From positions 1 through 64,000 of the forward strand of contig PGZD01000025.1 of NCBI GenBank assembly GCA_002843155.1: a stretch of 64,000 nt of DNA, written 5' to 3'. Numbering within the stretch: the stretch's first letter is position 1; every line of letters begins with the position of its first letter. This document shows, in pieces, positions 16,541 to 26,134 of this stretch. The notes beneath the pieces were generated by a model. That model did not search any database. It was not told the DNA's origin and was given only the letters and a program-made list of their open reading frames with translations. The position numbers were made by a program, and so were the translations under genes. Origin of the DNA: Gammaproteobacteria bacterium HGW-Gammaproteobacteria-3. Lineage in GTDB: Bacteria > Pseudomonadota > Gammaproteobacteria > Methylococcales > Methylomonadaceae.

Positions 16541-16648
16541 TCAAGGCGTGCAAACTTAGCGATAGTGAACTATGTAACTATTTACACAAAGCGCCGCTCT
16601 TGGCTTACGCCCCTACATGCCTGTAGGCAACGCAGAAGACGGACAAAA
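16541..16648 (-). repeat. structured 108-bp dispersed repeat (partner at 35646-35760)
   Basis: Read on the minus strand this runs TTTTGTCC, then GCGTTGCCTACAGGCATGTA, GGGGCGT, AGCCAAGAGCGG, AGTTACATAG and CGCCTTG. The same words in the same order occur on the plus strand at 35646-35760. Both contain a CCTACA/TGTAGG hairpin. No coding frame is conserved between the copies. It fills the gap between the DUF6515 and Wzz genes. Confidence 0.65.
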
Positions 16649-16731
16649 AGACAAGTCAGTTGCACACGTTATAAAATGCACGCTCCTAAGTATCCGGTTT
16701 TTTAGAGTCATCCGCCCAGAGTCAAACCAAA

Positions 16732-18714
16732 ATGGAACATCGTTCGCCCGCTATTGAATTTATCAACGACTCAACGCAGCCGCGACCGCCCGTTTTCAAC
16801 CCCACGCCTTGGTTTCGTTCGCGCCGTTTTGTTATTTTCATGGCGGGGTATTTGCTCTGTGCCCTTGTGGGCCTGATCATCAATTACAGCCGTCCCGCCA
16901 TTTATCAAAGCAGCGCCACCCTTTTAACCTCGGCGATGACTGCAATTGACCAGGTGAGCGACGCCGCCGACATTCAACACGTTGCCATACAACGGCAAAT
17001 TCTGCTGGGACAGGAACTGCTCGACGAAACCTTATCGCGCCTGAACAGCACACATCCTGCAAACCAGCTCGGCATAGCCGCTATCCGGCAGATGCTGCAA
17101 GTCAAATCGGTCAGCGAAACCAATCTGGTGGAAATGTCGGCGGAAGGCCCGCAGCCTGAAATTTTATCGGCGCTGATCAACACCCTGATCGATGTTTATC
17201 TGGATGCGCGCGCGGCGGACATCGCCCAAAACAAGGACCGCACGACAGAGAATCTGAGAAATGAACTGCATGATCTGGATATTAAAATAGAAGCCGCACG
17301 GCAAGCGCTGAACCAATTTCGTAATCAACACGACATCACCTCGACACAGCGCGATGAAAACACGGCGCTGACCCGGCTGAAAGGCTTGACCACCGCTCTG
17401 AACAATGCCAGTGAAGAGGAAGTGAAAGCCAAGGCGCGCCTGGATGCCGTAAATAATGCCATCGCCCGTGGCCAGGCAGTGGTGCCGACTCAGGATCAAC
17501 GCAGTCTGGCCGACCTTGAAAAAAGACTGCAGAATCTGCGGGAAAAACTGGCCGAGTTCGATCGCCGCTACACCCGTGAATATATGGCCTTGCAACCTCA
17601 GTTGAAATATATTCCACGGGAAATCAAAAACCTCGAACATCAAATCGAGCAAATGCGCGATTACGGAAAAAATATTGTCCAGACCGATGCTGAACAAAAC
17701 TATGAAGCTGCCCGGCAGGCAGTTCAGCAAATTCGTCTGCAACTGGAAGAGCACAAACAGCAGGCGGCGGAATTCAGCGCCCGCTTTGCCGAACACGAAA
17801 CGCTGCAAACCGATCTGGCAGGATTGGAAGCCATTTACCGGCAAACCCAAGAGCGGCTGGTACAGATAGAGACTCAAAACGCCGACAGATACCCACAAGT
17901 AAGTGTCATCGAAAGGGCGTTTTTGCCGCTTGAGCCGGTACGGCCTCATTATGGCCGCGATACGCTGCTGGTGCTTGCAGGCTCTGTGCTGTTTGGCTTG
18001 TTTTGCGTCTGGATTGCCGAATTTCTGACCCGGCAACCGCCGGAGCCACAACCCGGTCTGACGCTTTCAGGACTGCATGTCTACAAAGATATTGATTTAG
18101 ACAGGCTTAAAGCCCCGCAAACGCAAACCGACAGCAAGAATTTACCACAAGATGGCAATCGGACGCTCGCACCGCCGCCGCAATACCGGGAATTAAGTGA
18201 TACCGAGTTGCAGACATTGATTGCGGCCACCAACAGCATGGGCCGTCAGCTTATCGGCTTGCTGCTGAGCGGTTTGACGCTTGAGGAGGCGGCCGCGCTC
18301 AACGCGGAAAACTTTGACCTGAGCCATAACACGATCGAAATTTCAGGCTCAAATCCGCGCGTCATCCGTATCAGCGAACCTTTAGCCGGGCTGTTTGCCC
18401 GCTACAGCGAGCCGCCGATTTGGCGGAGTCCCAAGTCCCTATCGGTCAATGACCTCGGCGCTCTTATCAGTCTGGCGGCGATCAATGCAGGCCTCCCTTA
18501 TTCCGAAGGAATAGATGCTGAAACAATCCGGCATACTTATATTATTTATCTGGTTCGGCAGGGCTTGCGACTAACCGAGCTGCCAAAACTTGTCGGTAAT
18601 TTAGCACCCGCCGAACAACTGAGTTACAAACATTATTCACCGCCAAGTCCCGGCTTCGGCTCCGAATCCATTGAATGCATCCATCCGGCAATGAATAATG
18701 ACGCGTGGTTTTAG
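16732..18714 (+). CDS. Wzz/GumC-like polysaccharide chain protein with a C-terminal recombinase-like domain
   Basis: A 660-residue protein. Residues 33-51 and 409-428 are membrane helices. Between them lie a Wzz/GNVR periplasmic domain and long coiled coils (about 170-380), and the usual proline-containing approach to helix 2 (LPLEPVRPHYG). This is the layout of exopolysaccharide co-polymerases. In place of a tyrosine kinase, residues 487-638 resemble the catalytic domain of tyrosine recombinases: LSDTELQTLI, LLLSGLTLEEAAALNAENFDL, then AETIRHTYIIYLVRQGLRL and SYKHYSPP. The first catalytic arginine (normally GLRxxE) is threonine, the HxLR histidine is replaced by glutamate, and the LGH histidine by asparagine. 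The R600-H601 pair and tyrosines 632/635 remain. It is therefore probably catalytically dead. Confidence 0.75.
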   Translation: MEHRSPAIEFINDSTQPRPPVFNPTPWFRSRRFVIFMAGYLLCALVGLIINYSRPAIYQSSATLLTSAMTAIDQVSDAADIQHVAIQRQILLGQELLDETLSRLNSTHPANQLGIAAIRQMLQVKSVSETNLVEMSAEGPQPEILSALINTLIDVYLDARAADIAQNKDRTTENLRNELHDLDIKIEAARQALNQFRNQHDITSTQRDENTALTRLKGLTTALNNASEEEVKAKARLDAVNNAIARGQAVVPTQDQRSLADLEKRLQNLREKLAEFDRRYTREYMALQPQLKYIPREIKNLEHQIEQMRDYGKNIVQTDAEQNYEAARQAVQQIRLQLEEHKQQAAEFSARFAEHETLQTDLAGLEAIYRQTQERLVQIETQNADRYPQVSVIERAFLPLEPVRPHYGRDTLLVLAGSVLFGLFCVWIAEFLTRQPPEPQPGLTLSGLHVYKDIDLDRLKAPQTQTDSKNLPQDGNRTLAPPPQYRELSDTELQTLIAATNSMGRQLIGLLLSGLTLEEAAALNAENFDLSHNTIEISGSNPRVIRISEPLAGLFARYSEPPIWRSPKSLSVNDLGALISLAAINAGLPYSEGIDAETIRHTYIIYLVRQGLRLTELPKLVGNLAPAEQLSYKHYSPPSPGFGSESIECIHPAMNNDAWF

Positions 18715-18730
18715 CGTTATCCTGAAATAA

Positions 18731-18763
18731 AAAAGCCCCCAAGATAAAACATCCAAGGGGCTT
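18731..18763 (-). terminator. rho-independent terminator of the flippase gene
   Basis: On the minus strand AAGCCCC and GGGGCTT form a stem around a 16-nt loop, followed by TTTTTTA. It lies about 130 bp past the stop of the minus-strand flippase gene and just past the plus-strand Wzz stop. The T-run is only on the minus strand. Confidence 0.65.
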
Positions 18764-18771
18764 GAGGAAGG

Positions 18772-18814
18772 GAATCAGCCCATTAAGAGGGGGAGGGGGG
18801 ATATGGGCTGATTC
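18772..18814. repeat. 12-bp inverted repeat with a G-rich loop
   Basis: GAATCAGCCCAT (18772-18783) and its exact complement (18803-18814) flank a 19-bp loop with runs of five and six G. It sits between the flippase stop and its terminator, so it would be in that gene's 3' untranslated region (as C-rich RNA). The plus strand could form a G-rich structure. Confidence 0.5.
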
Positions 18815-18888
18815 AACGTCCATTGCAGACGCGAAACTATGAGAGTGAAAACGACTTAAAAGTTCCGTAAATTTTTATATCGTTCCCA

Positions 18889-20364
18889 CTATCCACGTTT
18901 AGCCCGCAAAGGCCGAATATCGAACCAGCCCGCAATCAGTAAATAGAGAGTAAGCCCCAAGGCACCGCTTGTTGAGGCCCCCCAATGATAATAGGTTATC
19001 AAAAAATACTGGCCGCCGTATAAAAACAGCCCCAAACCAATATAGCCGGTTATTTTGCCGATATGGTAAGCCACGGGGTAAAAACGCCTGCCCAGCAGCC
19101 AGGACAGGCACACCATGAACAGATAGCTGGCCAAAGTCGCCCAGGCCGAACCGTAATAACCCCAGATGGGAATCCACGCGATATTCAGTGCGGCGGTCAA
19201 GCAGGCTCCAGCCAGGGAAACCCAGGCACCGAGGCCGGTACGGTCGGTCAATTTGTACCAGATCGACAAATTCACATAAATGCCCAGCAGCAGATTGGCC
19301 AGCAATAAAACCGGCACTACGGGGAGACCCGCACGGAAATCACGGCCGATGAAATATTTGAAAAAATCGATATACAGCGCGACCACCAGAAAAATAAACA
19401 CGCCGAACAAAACAAAATAATTCATCACCAGCGCATACGCCTGTTTGGCATCGGCCCGCCCTGCGATACTGAAAAAAAACGGCTCTCCGGCATAGCGAAA
19501 AGCCTGTACAAACAAGGTCATGAGTATCGATAATTTGTAGCAGGCGCCATAAATACCCAGCATTTGCAAATTAGTCGACAGATCATAAGGCAGCATGAAT
19601 TTGAGGATGGCGCGATCGAGCATTTCATTGACCATCCCGGCAAAGCCGATAATCACCATGGGCAGCGAATAACTCAACAAGGCGCACAAAATACGCGGGC
19701 TCAGATGAAATCGCACCGTCCTGAATTGCGGCAGCAATAACAGGCTTTTAGCAACACTGGCCAGTACATTGGACAGAAAAATATATCCGACACCAATGCC
19801 CGGATCATAAAGTCCGATGAAGGGGAGATCAGGCCAAAGCGCTTGCAGCTCCGGGCAGACCAGCAGAAAAAAAAGATTGAGACCAATCGTCAGAAAAATT
19901 TCCGTCAATTTGATGCCGACAAAACGCCAGGCGCGGTTTTCGGCGCGCAAACGGGCGAAGGGCAACGCGGTGACCGCATCCAAAGCCAGAATAATGGCGA
20001 ACCATAAAACATATTCGGGGTGTTGCGGATAATGCAGCCGATCGGCCAAAGGCTGTTTTATGAGCAGCATGGCAGCGATAAAAATCAAATTGATCAGCAC
20101 CAGAAAGCTCAAGGCGTTGGCATAAATTACTTCAGTGTCGAAGCCCTCTTTCTGACGGAATCTGAAATAACCCGTTTCCAGACCCCACACCAGCAGCACC
20201 GCGAAAAAACCGGCATAGGCGTAAAACTCCGAAACCACACCATACTCACCCGTCGAGAAGGTATAAGTATAAAGGGGCACCAATAAATAATTCAGAAAGC
20301 GGCCAACGATACTGCTGAGACCGTAAATGGCGGTTTGGGAAACCAATTGCCGAAGAGGGTTCAA
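18889..20364 (-). CDS. Wzx-type polysaccharide flippase (MOP superfamily)
   Basis: About 491 residues, with 12 to 14 predicted membrane helices. The N-terminus (LRQLVSQTAIYGLSSIVGRFLNYLLVPLYT) is that of lipopolysaccharide/exopolysaccharide flippases, which move lipid-linked repeat units across the inner membrane. It stands convergent with the Wzz-like gene, and both probably serve one surface polysaccharide. No ATG fits well. The TTG at 20364, with GGGA 8 bp upstream, starts the protein right at the conserved N-terminus. Longer frames would read through the palindrome at 20386-20417. Confidence 0.8.
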   Translation of the reverse strand: MNPLRQLVSQTAIYGLSSIVGRFLNYLLVPLYTYTFSTGEYGVVSEFYAYAGFFAVLLVWGLETGYFRFRQKEGFDTEVIYANALSFLVLINLIFIAAMLLIKQPLADRLHYPQHPEYVLWFAIILALDAVTALPFARLRAENRAWRFVGIKLTEIFLTIGLNLFFLLVCPELQALWPDLPFIGLYDPGIGVGYIFLSNVLASVAKSLLLLPQFRTVRFHLSPRILCALLSYSLPMVIIGFAGMVNEMLDRAILKFMLPYDLSTNLQMLGIYGACYKLSILMTLFVQAFRYAGEPFFFSIAGRADAKQAYALVMNYFVLFGVFIFLVVALYIDFFKYFIGRDFRAGLPVVPVLLLANLLLGIYVNLSIWYKLTDRTGLGAWVSLAGACLTAALNIAWIPIWGYYGSAWATLASYLFMVCLSWLLGRRFYPVAYHIGKITGYIGLGLFLYGGQYFLITYYHWGASTSGALGLTLYLLIAGWFDIRPLRAKRG

Positions 20365-20385
20365 AATAACTAATCCCGTATATAT

Positions 20386-20417
20386 ATACTCCGCGCGGTT
20401 ATGTTTGCGCGGAGTAT
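20386..20417. repeat. 11-bp-arm palindrome upstream of the flippase gene
   Basis: ATACTCCGCGC and its exact complement flank GGTTATGTTT. It lies about 20 bp upstream of the flippase start, so it would be in the promoter or leader. Similar CG-rich words with AGTATA occur at 40044-40068 and, as half of the structure, near 35605-35620. Confidence 0.5.
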
Positions 20418-20551
20418 AATGCAAAGTCAACGTCCGGCTCAAGTTCAGACGGCATAATCCGGCTTTGAAAAGGGCGCTCAAAAACTACGCGCCATCCTGA
20501 AGTGTTTCAGGTAACTATACAAAACCTCACTGTTTTTAGATATTAATAAAA

Positions 20552-22009
20552 ATGACTTTGGTAAATGCGAACGCTTATTTAAACCAGACAGAATCTCACG
20601 CCCTGGCGCAATGGACAGAATTGTTGCGTGATCATGAGATGCCGATATTTTCGGATACGGCGGGAAGCATCGATGCTATTTTGAACGACAGCAAAAAAGG
20701 CGCGATGGAGCTTGCGGCTGTTATTCTGCAAGACCCGAACCTGACCGCCAAGCTGTTGAAAATGAGCAATACCATTTATTACAATCCGTCCCGGCAAAAA
20801 ATGATCACGGTATCACGCGCGATTGTGGTGCTGGGTTTTAAGGTTATTCGCGAATTGACCCTGGCTTGTTCTTTTTTTGAATCCATTTTGTCGCCGACCA
20901 ATAAACAGCGCGCTAACGAGGAAATTGCCCAGGCTATCCACGCCGCAGTTCAGGCCAAGGCCATTGCGATTGCCGCCAACGACCCGTCACCCGAAGAAGT
21001 TTTCATCGCCGCCTTACTGCATAATATCGGCAGCATTTCTTTTTGGTGCTTTTCCAACGAAGAGGGCGAGCGCATACAAATGTTGATGGCGAACGAAAGC
21101 TATACAAAAGAACAGGCTGAAAAAGAAGTGTTGGATTTCAAATTATCGGAATTGGGCGTTTCGTTAAGCAACGCCTGGAATTTGGGCGGCCTGATCAAAG
21201 AATCGATTCATAAAACAAAATCAAACAAGAATGCCAGAGTGCAACAGGTTCGTTTGGGTTATGAGGTTATCGAAGCATTGAAAGAAGGCGACTCTTCAAA
21301 CAAAATGGAAACTTGTCTGAAAAAAATAGCCAGCATTACCGGACAACCGATACCCATCCTCAAACAGCAGATCCGGACCAGTACGGATGTCGCGGCTACC
21401 CTTGCCGATCATTTTGGCGCGCACGAAGCATCAATATGTATTCAACAGGAGCATCACTCCGCCCCCGTATCCGAAGCGGTAACAACGCCAACCTACGATA
21501 AAAAGCAATTGCAGTTCCAGATTATACAGGATATAGGCGCGCTATTGAGCGGTAAGATAGACATCAATGTGCTGCTTGAAATGGTACTGGAGGGTATACA
21601 ACGCGGCATTGGCATGGATCGGACTATTTTTTCCTTACTGACCACCAATAAAAAGAATCTTATCGAAAAAATTTCCCTCGGCTGGCGCAAAAATAGTTAC
21701 GCGCAAAAAATTAAATTCAACATAAGCACCTCGCCAAAGAATGTTTTTGCCAGCGGCCTGGACAATAGGCAGGGCTTGTGGCTGGACGCCGTTGCCGACG
21801 CGGCCCTTTATATAGCTTCCGACATCGATATTATCGGCAAAAATGCCTGTTTTTTAATGCCCGTGTGTGCCAACAACCAAGTCATTGGTTTGATTTATTG
21901 TGATCGTGTGCTACATCAACAGCCGCTCAACGAAGATGATTTCAATGTTTTTAAATATTTTGTCCAGCAAGCCAACATTGCGCTGACACTATACCGGATA
22001 CAGCATTAA
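20552..22009 (+). CDS. HDOD-GAF domain regulatory protein
   Basis: A 485-residue cytoplasmic signalling protein. Residues about 20-215 form an HDOD domain (ILQDPNLTAKLLKMSNT, SRAIVVLGFKVIRELTL, and the degenerate HD site VFIAALLHNIGSISFW). Residues about 330-480 form a GAF domain with FQIIQDIGALLSG and PVCANNQVIGLIYCDR. HDOD proteins lack phosphodiesterase residues and act as adaptors in motility, cyclic-di-GMP and stress signalling. No partner gene is adjacent. It is divergent from the flippase gene. Confidence 0.82.
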   Translation: MTLVNANAYLNQTESHALAQWTELLRDHEMPIFSDTAGSIDAILNDSKKGAMELAAVILQDPNLTAKLLKMSNTIYYNPSRQKMITVSRAIVVLGFKVIRELTLACSFFESILSPTNKQRANEEIAQAIHAAVQAKAIAIAANDPSPEEVFIAALLHNIGSISFWCFSNEEGERIQMLMANESYTKEQAEKEVLDFKLSELGVSLSNAWNLGGLIKESIHKTKSNKNARVQQVRLGYEVIEALKEGDSSNKMETCLKKIASITGQPIPILKQQIRTSTDVAATLADHFGAHEASICIQQEHHSAPVSEAVTTPTYDKKQLQFQIIQDIGALLSGKIDINVLLEMVLEGIQRGIGMDRTIFSLLTTNKKNLIEKISLGWRKNSYAQKIKFNISTSPKNVFASGLDNRQGLWLDAVADAALYIASDIDIIGKNACFLMPVCANNQVIGLIYCDRVLHQQPLNEDDFNVFKYFVQQANIALTLYRIQH

Positions 22010-22010
22010 C

Positions 22011-22052
22011 TCAGTTTTAATAAATGTAGCGCCTACGTCCTATGCGATTGAA
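22011..22052 (-). repeat. short dispersed repeat (partner at 34295-34337)
   Basis: On the minus strand it reads TTCAATCGCATAGGACGTAG then GCGCTACATTTATTAAA. The plus strand at 34295-34337 has the same stretch with a handful of changes (TTCAATAGCATAGACCGTAG, GCACTACATTTGTTAAA). It follows immediately after the HDOD stop. The rest of the 225-bp gap holds only an AT-rich hairpin (22095-22122). Confidence 0.55.
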
Positions 22053-22234
22053 ATAAAATAATTAAAGATCATATCGAATTTAACTTGTCTGTGCCATAAA
22101 ATTTATTTTTCAAAATTTTATGATTTCAAAATGTTAAGGCTGGGGGGTTATGTCCACGCAAAACCCGATTCAGCGACAAACCCGCCGGATTGATTTTGGT
22201 ATCATAAGGGTTTTCGTATTTTCCAGGAATCACG

Positions 22235-22717
22235 ATGTCAATCCGCAACAAACGCCAGCGTGCCAACACCGATCTCAGGCCGCACTGGATTTTGACCGCC
22301 ACTGCCGCAGCGATGCTTGCGCTTTATCTCTATCTTTGTCATTACCCGCCAGCACAATGGCGGCAGCACATTCCTGCTGTGCAACTGGGCATGATCCGGG
22401 CAATTTTTTACAGTTTGGCGATTATCGCTTTTCCCCTCACTAATTTGATTCGCCATATCCAACTGCGCCTGAATCAAACTATGCCGGGCGATAAACCGGC
22501 CAAAAGCCGTTATCTTTTTACCCTGATGATTTCAATGTTGTTTGCAGAAAGTATCGGGTTTATGGGTTTTGCGCTGTACTGGATGGGGGATGATTTCAAT
22601 ACACTCTATATCTTCTCGCTATTGTCGGCCTTGGCGATTTATTTATATCGGCCTAAAACACAAGAGTACAGGACTATTGTGCAAGCGTTGAGTGAAACGG
22701 AAAACGGCAAACCCTGA
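22235..22717 (+). CDS. small integral membrane protein, unknown family
   Basis: A 160-residue protein with about four hydrophobic segments (near 20-40, 52-70, 92-115 and 120-138) and charged ends (MSIRNKRQRANTDLR, and SETENGKP at the end). AGGA lies 7 bp upstream of the ATG. I do not recognise the family. It stands alone between the HDOD and gmk genes and appears to be a real gene by its membrane topology and ribosome-binding site. Confidence 0.6.
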   Translation: MSIRNKRQRANTDLRPHWILTATAAAMLALYLYLCHYPPAQWRQHIPAVQLGMIRAIFYSLAIIAFPLTNLIRHIQLRLNQTMPGDKPAKSRYLFTLMISMLFAESIGFMGFALYWMGDDFNTLYIFSLLSALAIYLYRPKTQEYRTIVQALSETENGKP

Positions 22718-22850
22718 GTTTCTCTGACATTGTGCTGAATCTGTCATTTTCATGACCGATAAATGTCATTAAAAGTTGAATTCGTGCGTCGGTAAATTCA
22801 AAATAGTGCCTATCATTACGCCTTATAAAATCCATTCCACCCCTTAGCTT

Positions 22851-23474
22851 ATGACTAACAACGGCACACTTTATATAATTTCGGCGCCGTCAGGAGCCGG
22901 AAAAACCAGTTTGGTCAAGCAAATGATAACCGATATCAAGCACCTGACTGTTTCAGTATCACATACGACGCGGCCACAACGTCCCGGCGAAAAAGAAGGC
23001 CGGGATTATTTTTTTATTTCGGTTGATGAGTTTAAAGTCATGCTGGACCGACAAGCTTTTCTTGAACAAGCCCGGGTCTTCGACAATTTTTACGGCACGG
23101 CACAAAAGACAGTCGAAGACAACCTGCAAAAAGGCATCGATGTCATTCTGGAAATTGATTGGCAAGGCGCCCAGCAGATAAAAAAAATACTGCCGGGAAG
23201 CGTGTCTATTTTTATCCTGCCGCCGTCAACGGCCATACTTGAGCAGCGCCTGCGCAACCGGGGGCAGGACAGCGAAGCAACCATTGCGCGCAGGATGCGT
23301 GATGCCGTCACCGAAATAAGCCATTATCCGGAATATGATTATCTGGTGGTCAATGCCGAATTTGCCGAAGCGCTGGCCGCTTTAAAAAGCATTATTCTCG
23401 CGCACCGGATGCGCATTGAAAGACAGCAGCAGGCATTGTTGCCTTTGCTTGAACAGCTTTTGGCTGACGCCTGA
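22851..23474 (+). CDS. gmk: guanylate kinase
   Basis: A 207-residue enzyme converting GMP and ATP to GDP and ADP. The P-loop is SAPSGAGKTSL near the N-terminus. The GMP-binding part has VSHTTRPQRPGEKEGRDYFF, and DNFYGTAQ and ILEIDWQGAQQI follow in the usual order. Length is standard. In many gammaproteobacteria it precedes rpoZ-spoT, but here a HdeD-like gene follows. Confidence 0.95.
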   Translation: MTNNGTLYIISAPSGAGKTSLVKQMITDIKHLTVSVSHTTRPQRPGEKEGRDYFFISVDEFKVMLDRQAFLEQARVFDNFYGTAQKTVEDNLQKGIDVILEIDWQGAQQIKKILPGSVSIFILPPSTAILEQRLRNRGQDSEATIARRMRDAVTEISHYPEYDYLVVNAEFAEALAALKSIILAHRMRIERQQQALLPLLEQLLADA

Positions 23475-23520
23475 GTCCAGGACGCCGGGCATCGCCCATT
23501 TCTAAAAAACAGGATATAAA

Positions 23521-24117
23521 ATGAATGCCAATGCAACAACCCAGGATTTCGATCATTATCTGCCGCAACGCAATTCTTTATTAATCCGTGGCTTGCTGCT
23601 CGCTTTGACCGGGGTCTTCTTGACGATTTTTTCCGTCTTCGAGCCGGATGTGCAAATCATGTCGCAATCGAGCTCATGGCTGCCTCTGGTCGCGCTGGTG
23701 ATTCTGGCCACCGGTATCATGGCCGGCTTGGATGCCTTCATATCGCGGCATTCCAAAGAGTTTTTCAGTAATTTGCAAATGGCTACTTTGGATTCAGTGG
23801 TCGGTATTTTTCTGCTCGTTGAACTGGATAAAACGGCGGAAAAAGTGATTTTGCTGGCGGCGGCTTATTTGCTGGTCAAAGGTATTTTCAGGGTATTTGC
23901 GGCCATTACCGTTAATTTTCCCCACGCCACATCGGCTACTGTCGGCGGTATAGTATCGGTTATTTTCGGCATATTGTTATGGCAGGAATGGCCCTCGTCA
24001 TCGATGTGGTTTATCTGTTTTTGTTTGAGCGCGGACATTATGATGCGCGGCTGGGCTTTAACACACTTTGGTGTTTGGTTAAGGGCATTGCACCGAAGCC
24101 GAAACCAAGCGCTATGA
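23521..24117 (+). CDS. HdeD/DUF308-like membrane protein
   Basis: A 198-residue protein with six hydrophobic segments in three pairs, as in the HdeD (DUF308) family: LLIRGLLLALTGVFLTIF, LPLVALVILATGIMAGLDAF, then VILLAAAYLLVKGIFRVFA and GGIVSVIFGILLW. HdeD is linked to acid and stress resistance in E. coli, but its mechanism is unknown. It is 46 bp downstream of gmk and ends at a strong terminator. Confidence 0.7.
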   Translation: MNANATTQDFDHYLPQRNSLLIRGLLLALTGVFLTIFSVFEPDVQIMSQSSSWLPLVALVILATGIMAGLDAFISRHSKEFFSNLQMATLDSVVGIFLLVELDKTAEKVILLAAAYLLVKGIFRVFAAITVNFPHATSATVGGIVSVIFGILLWQEWPSSSMWFICFCLSADIMMRGWALTHFGVWLRALHRSRNQAL

Positions 24118-24130
24118 ATTAAAGCGCAAA

Positions 24131-24156
24131 AAAGGCCGGAAAACCGGCCTTTTTTA
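24131..24156 (+). terminator. bidirectional terminator between the HdeD-like gene and htpG
   Basis: AAAGGCCGG-AAAA-CCGGCCTTTTTT: a 9-bp GC-rich stem with an A-tract before and a T-tract after, so it can work on both strands. It separates the convergent HdeD-like and htpG genes. Confidence 0.85.
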
Positions 24157-24175
24157 TTGGTAGCGGGCGTATGAT

Positions 24176-26092
24176 TTATAACAACCCTTGCAATAAACCA
24201 TTCAGCTTATGGACAAAAGCCGCCGGATCCTCTAATTGTCCGCCTTCGCTCAAGATGGCTTGATCGAACAGGATGTGGGTCAAATCGGCAAAACGCTGGT
24301 CGTCTTGCTCGTCTTTCATCCGGGTAACCAAAGGATGCGTTGGGTTGAGTTCGAAAATCGGCTTGCTGCCGGGCATTTTCTGCCCCGCTTCCTTCATGAT
24401 CCGCTCCATGTTCAGGCTCATGCCGTAAACATCACTGACCAGACAGGCAGGCGATTCGGTCAACCGATGGGACAGGCGCACTTCGCTGACTTTATCTTTC
24501 AATACGTCCTTGATTTGCTGGATGACTGACTCGAAGTCTTTATTGCCGGCTTCCTGTTCATTCTTGTCTTCTTCCGAATCGAGATTACCCAAATCCAGAT
24601 CGCCTTTGGCCACCGATTGCAAATGCTTGCCGTCGAATTCGGTCAGGCTGGACACCAGCCATTCGTCGATACGGTCTGACAGCAACAGCACTTCGATGCC
24701 TTTTTTGCGGAAAATTTCCAGATGCGGGCTGTTTTTAGCAGCCGAATGGCTGTCCGCCGTGACATAGTAAATTTTTTCCTGGCCCTCTTTCATGCGGCTG
24801 ACATAGTCTTCCAGCGCCACGTCTTGTGTGTCGCTGTCGGCATGTGTTGAAGCAAAACGTAACAATTTGGCAATGCGGTCTTTATTGGCATAGTCTTCAA
24901 CAGGTCCTTCCTTGATGACATTGCCAAAATTCGACCAGAAGTTTTGATATTTTTCCGCCTCGTTTTTAGCCAGATTTTCCAATAAACCCAGAACTTTTTT
25001 AACGGCTCCGGATTTGATGGTGCTGATTTGCTTGCTGTGTTGCAGAATTTCCCGGGAGACATTCAGCGGCAGGGAGTTGGCGTCGATGATGCCGCGTATG
25101 AACCGCAAATAGCGCGGCATCAATTGCTCGGCGTCATCGGTGATAAAAACTTTTTTGATGTAGAGCTTAACGCCGTGTTTGGCGTCGCGGTCCCACAAAT
25201 CAAAAGGCGCCCGTGCCGGCACATAGAGTAATAAGGTGTACTCGTTGGTGCCTTCGACCTTGCTGTGCACATAGGCGAGCGGTTCCTGAAAATCATGCCC
25301 GACATGCTTGTAGAATTCGTTGTAATCTTGCTCAGAAATATCTTGACGGGCTTTCGTCCATAGTGCCGAGGCGCTGTTGACGGTCTCTTCTTCGATTCCG
25401 GCAGGCGCGGTTTCATTGCCTTCATCGTCGGTTTCGGCAGGAATTTCCTTGTCCATGACGATGGGCAGGGCAATATGATCGGAGAATTTTCTAACGATAG
25501 CCTGGAGTCGGTAAGCCTCCAGAAACTCGTCTTCGCCTTCTTTTAAATGCAGAACAATTTCGGTGCCGCGCGTTTTTTTCTCGATGGATTCCAGTGTGTA
25601 GTCGCCCTCGCCCGCCGATTCCCAAAGTACACCGTCATCCGCGCCAGCGCCCGCTTTACGTGTTTTCAGGGTGACTTTGTCGGCGACAATGAAGGCCGAA
25701 TAAAAACCGACGCCGAATTGTCCGATTAATTCGCTGTCCTTGGCCTGGTCGCCGGTCAGGGCTTCGAAAAACTGTTTGGTGCCGGATTTGGCAATTGTGC
25801 CGATATGCTCTTGTACTTCCTGGCGAGTCATGCCAATGCCGTTGTCAATGACACTGATAGTGCGCTTTTCCTTGTCAATTTCCAGGCGAATTTTCAACTC
25901 ACTGTCATTTTCATAAAGTGCGCCATTCGATAAAGCTTCAAAGCGTAATTTGTCAGCGGCGTCGGAAGCATTGGAAACCAATTCCCGTAAAAAGATTTCT
26001 TTGTTGCTGTACAAAGAATGAATCATCAAATGCAGAAGATGCTTGACTTCCGTTTCAAAGCCAAGAGTTTGTTTTTTTGCGTCAACAGTCAT
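24176..26092 (-). CDS. htpG: chaperone HtpG (bacterial Hsp90)
   Basis: A 638-residue ATP-dependent chaperone. The GHKL ATPase domain begins [33 protein letters not shown] with the catalytic glutamate in [22 protein letters not shown] and [11 protein letters not shown] follow. Middle and C-terminal dimer domains are full length. It is a single gene, with convergent neighbours on the 3' side. A sigma-32-like promoter lies about 45 bp upstream. Confidence 0.97.
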   Translation of the reverse strand: MTVDAKKQTLGFETEVKHLLHLMIHSLYSNKEIFLRELVSNASDAADKLRFEALSNGALYENDSELKIRLEIDKEKRTISVIDNGIGMTRQEVQEHIGTIAKSGTKQFFEALTGDQAKDSELIGQFGVGFYSAFIVADKVTLKTRKAGAGADDGVLWESAGEGDYTLESIEKKTRGTEIVLHLKEGEDEFLEAYRLQAIVRKFSDHIALPIVMDKEIPAETDDEGNETAPAGIEEETVNSASALWTKARQDISEQDYNEFYKHVGHDFQEPLAYVHSKVEGTNEYTLLLYVPARAPFDLWDRDAKHGVKLYIKKVFITDDAEQLMPRYLRFIRGIIDANSLPLNVSREILQHSKQISTIKSGAVKKVLGLLENLAKNEAEKYQNFWSNFGNVIKEGPVEDYANKDRIAKLLRFASTHADSDTQDVALEDYVSRMKEGQEKIYYVTADSHSAAKNSPHLEIFRKKGIEVLLLSDRIDEWLVSSLTEFDGKHLQSVAKGDLDLGNLDSEEDKNEQEAGNKDFESVIQQIKDVLKDKVSEVRLSHRLTESPACLVSDVYGMSLNMERIMKEAGQKMPGSKPIFELNPTHPLVTRMKDEQDDQRFADLTHILFDQAILSEGGQLEDPAAFVHKLNGLLQGLL

Positions 26093-26134
26093 GCTTGAAT
26101 TTTCCTCACTTAATTGAAAATAAACTGTACGTCG

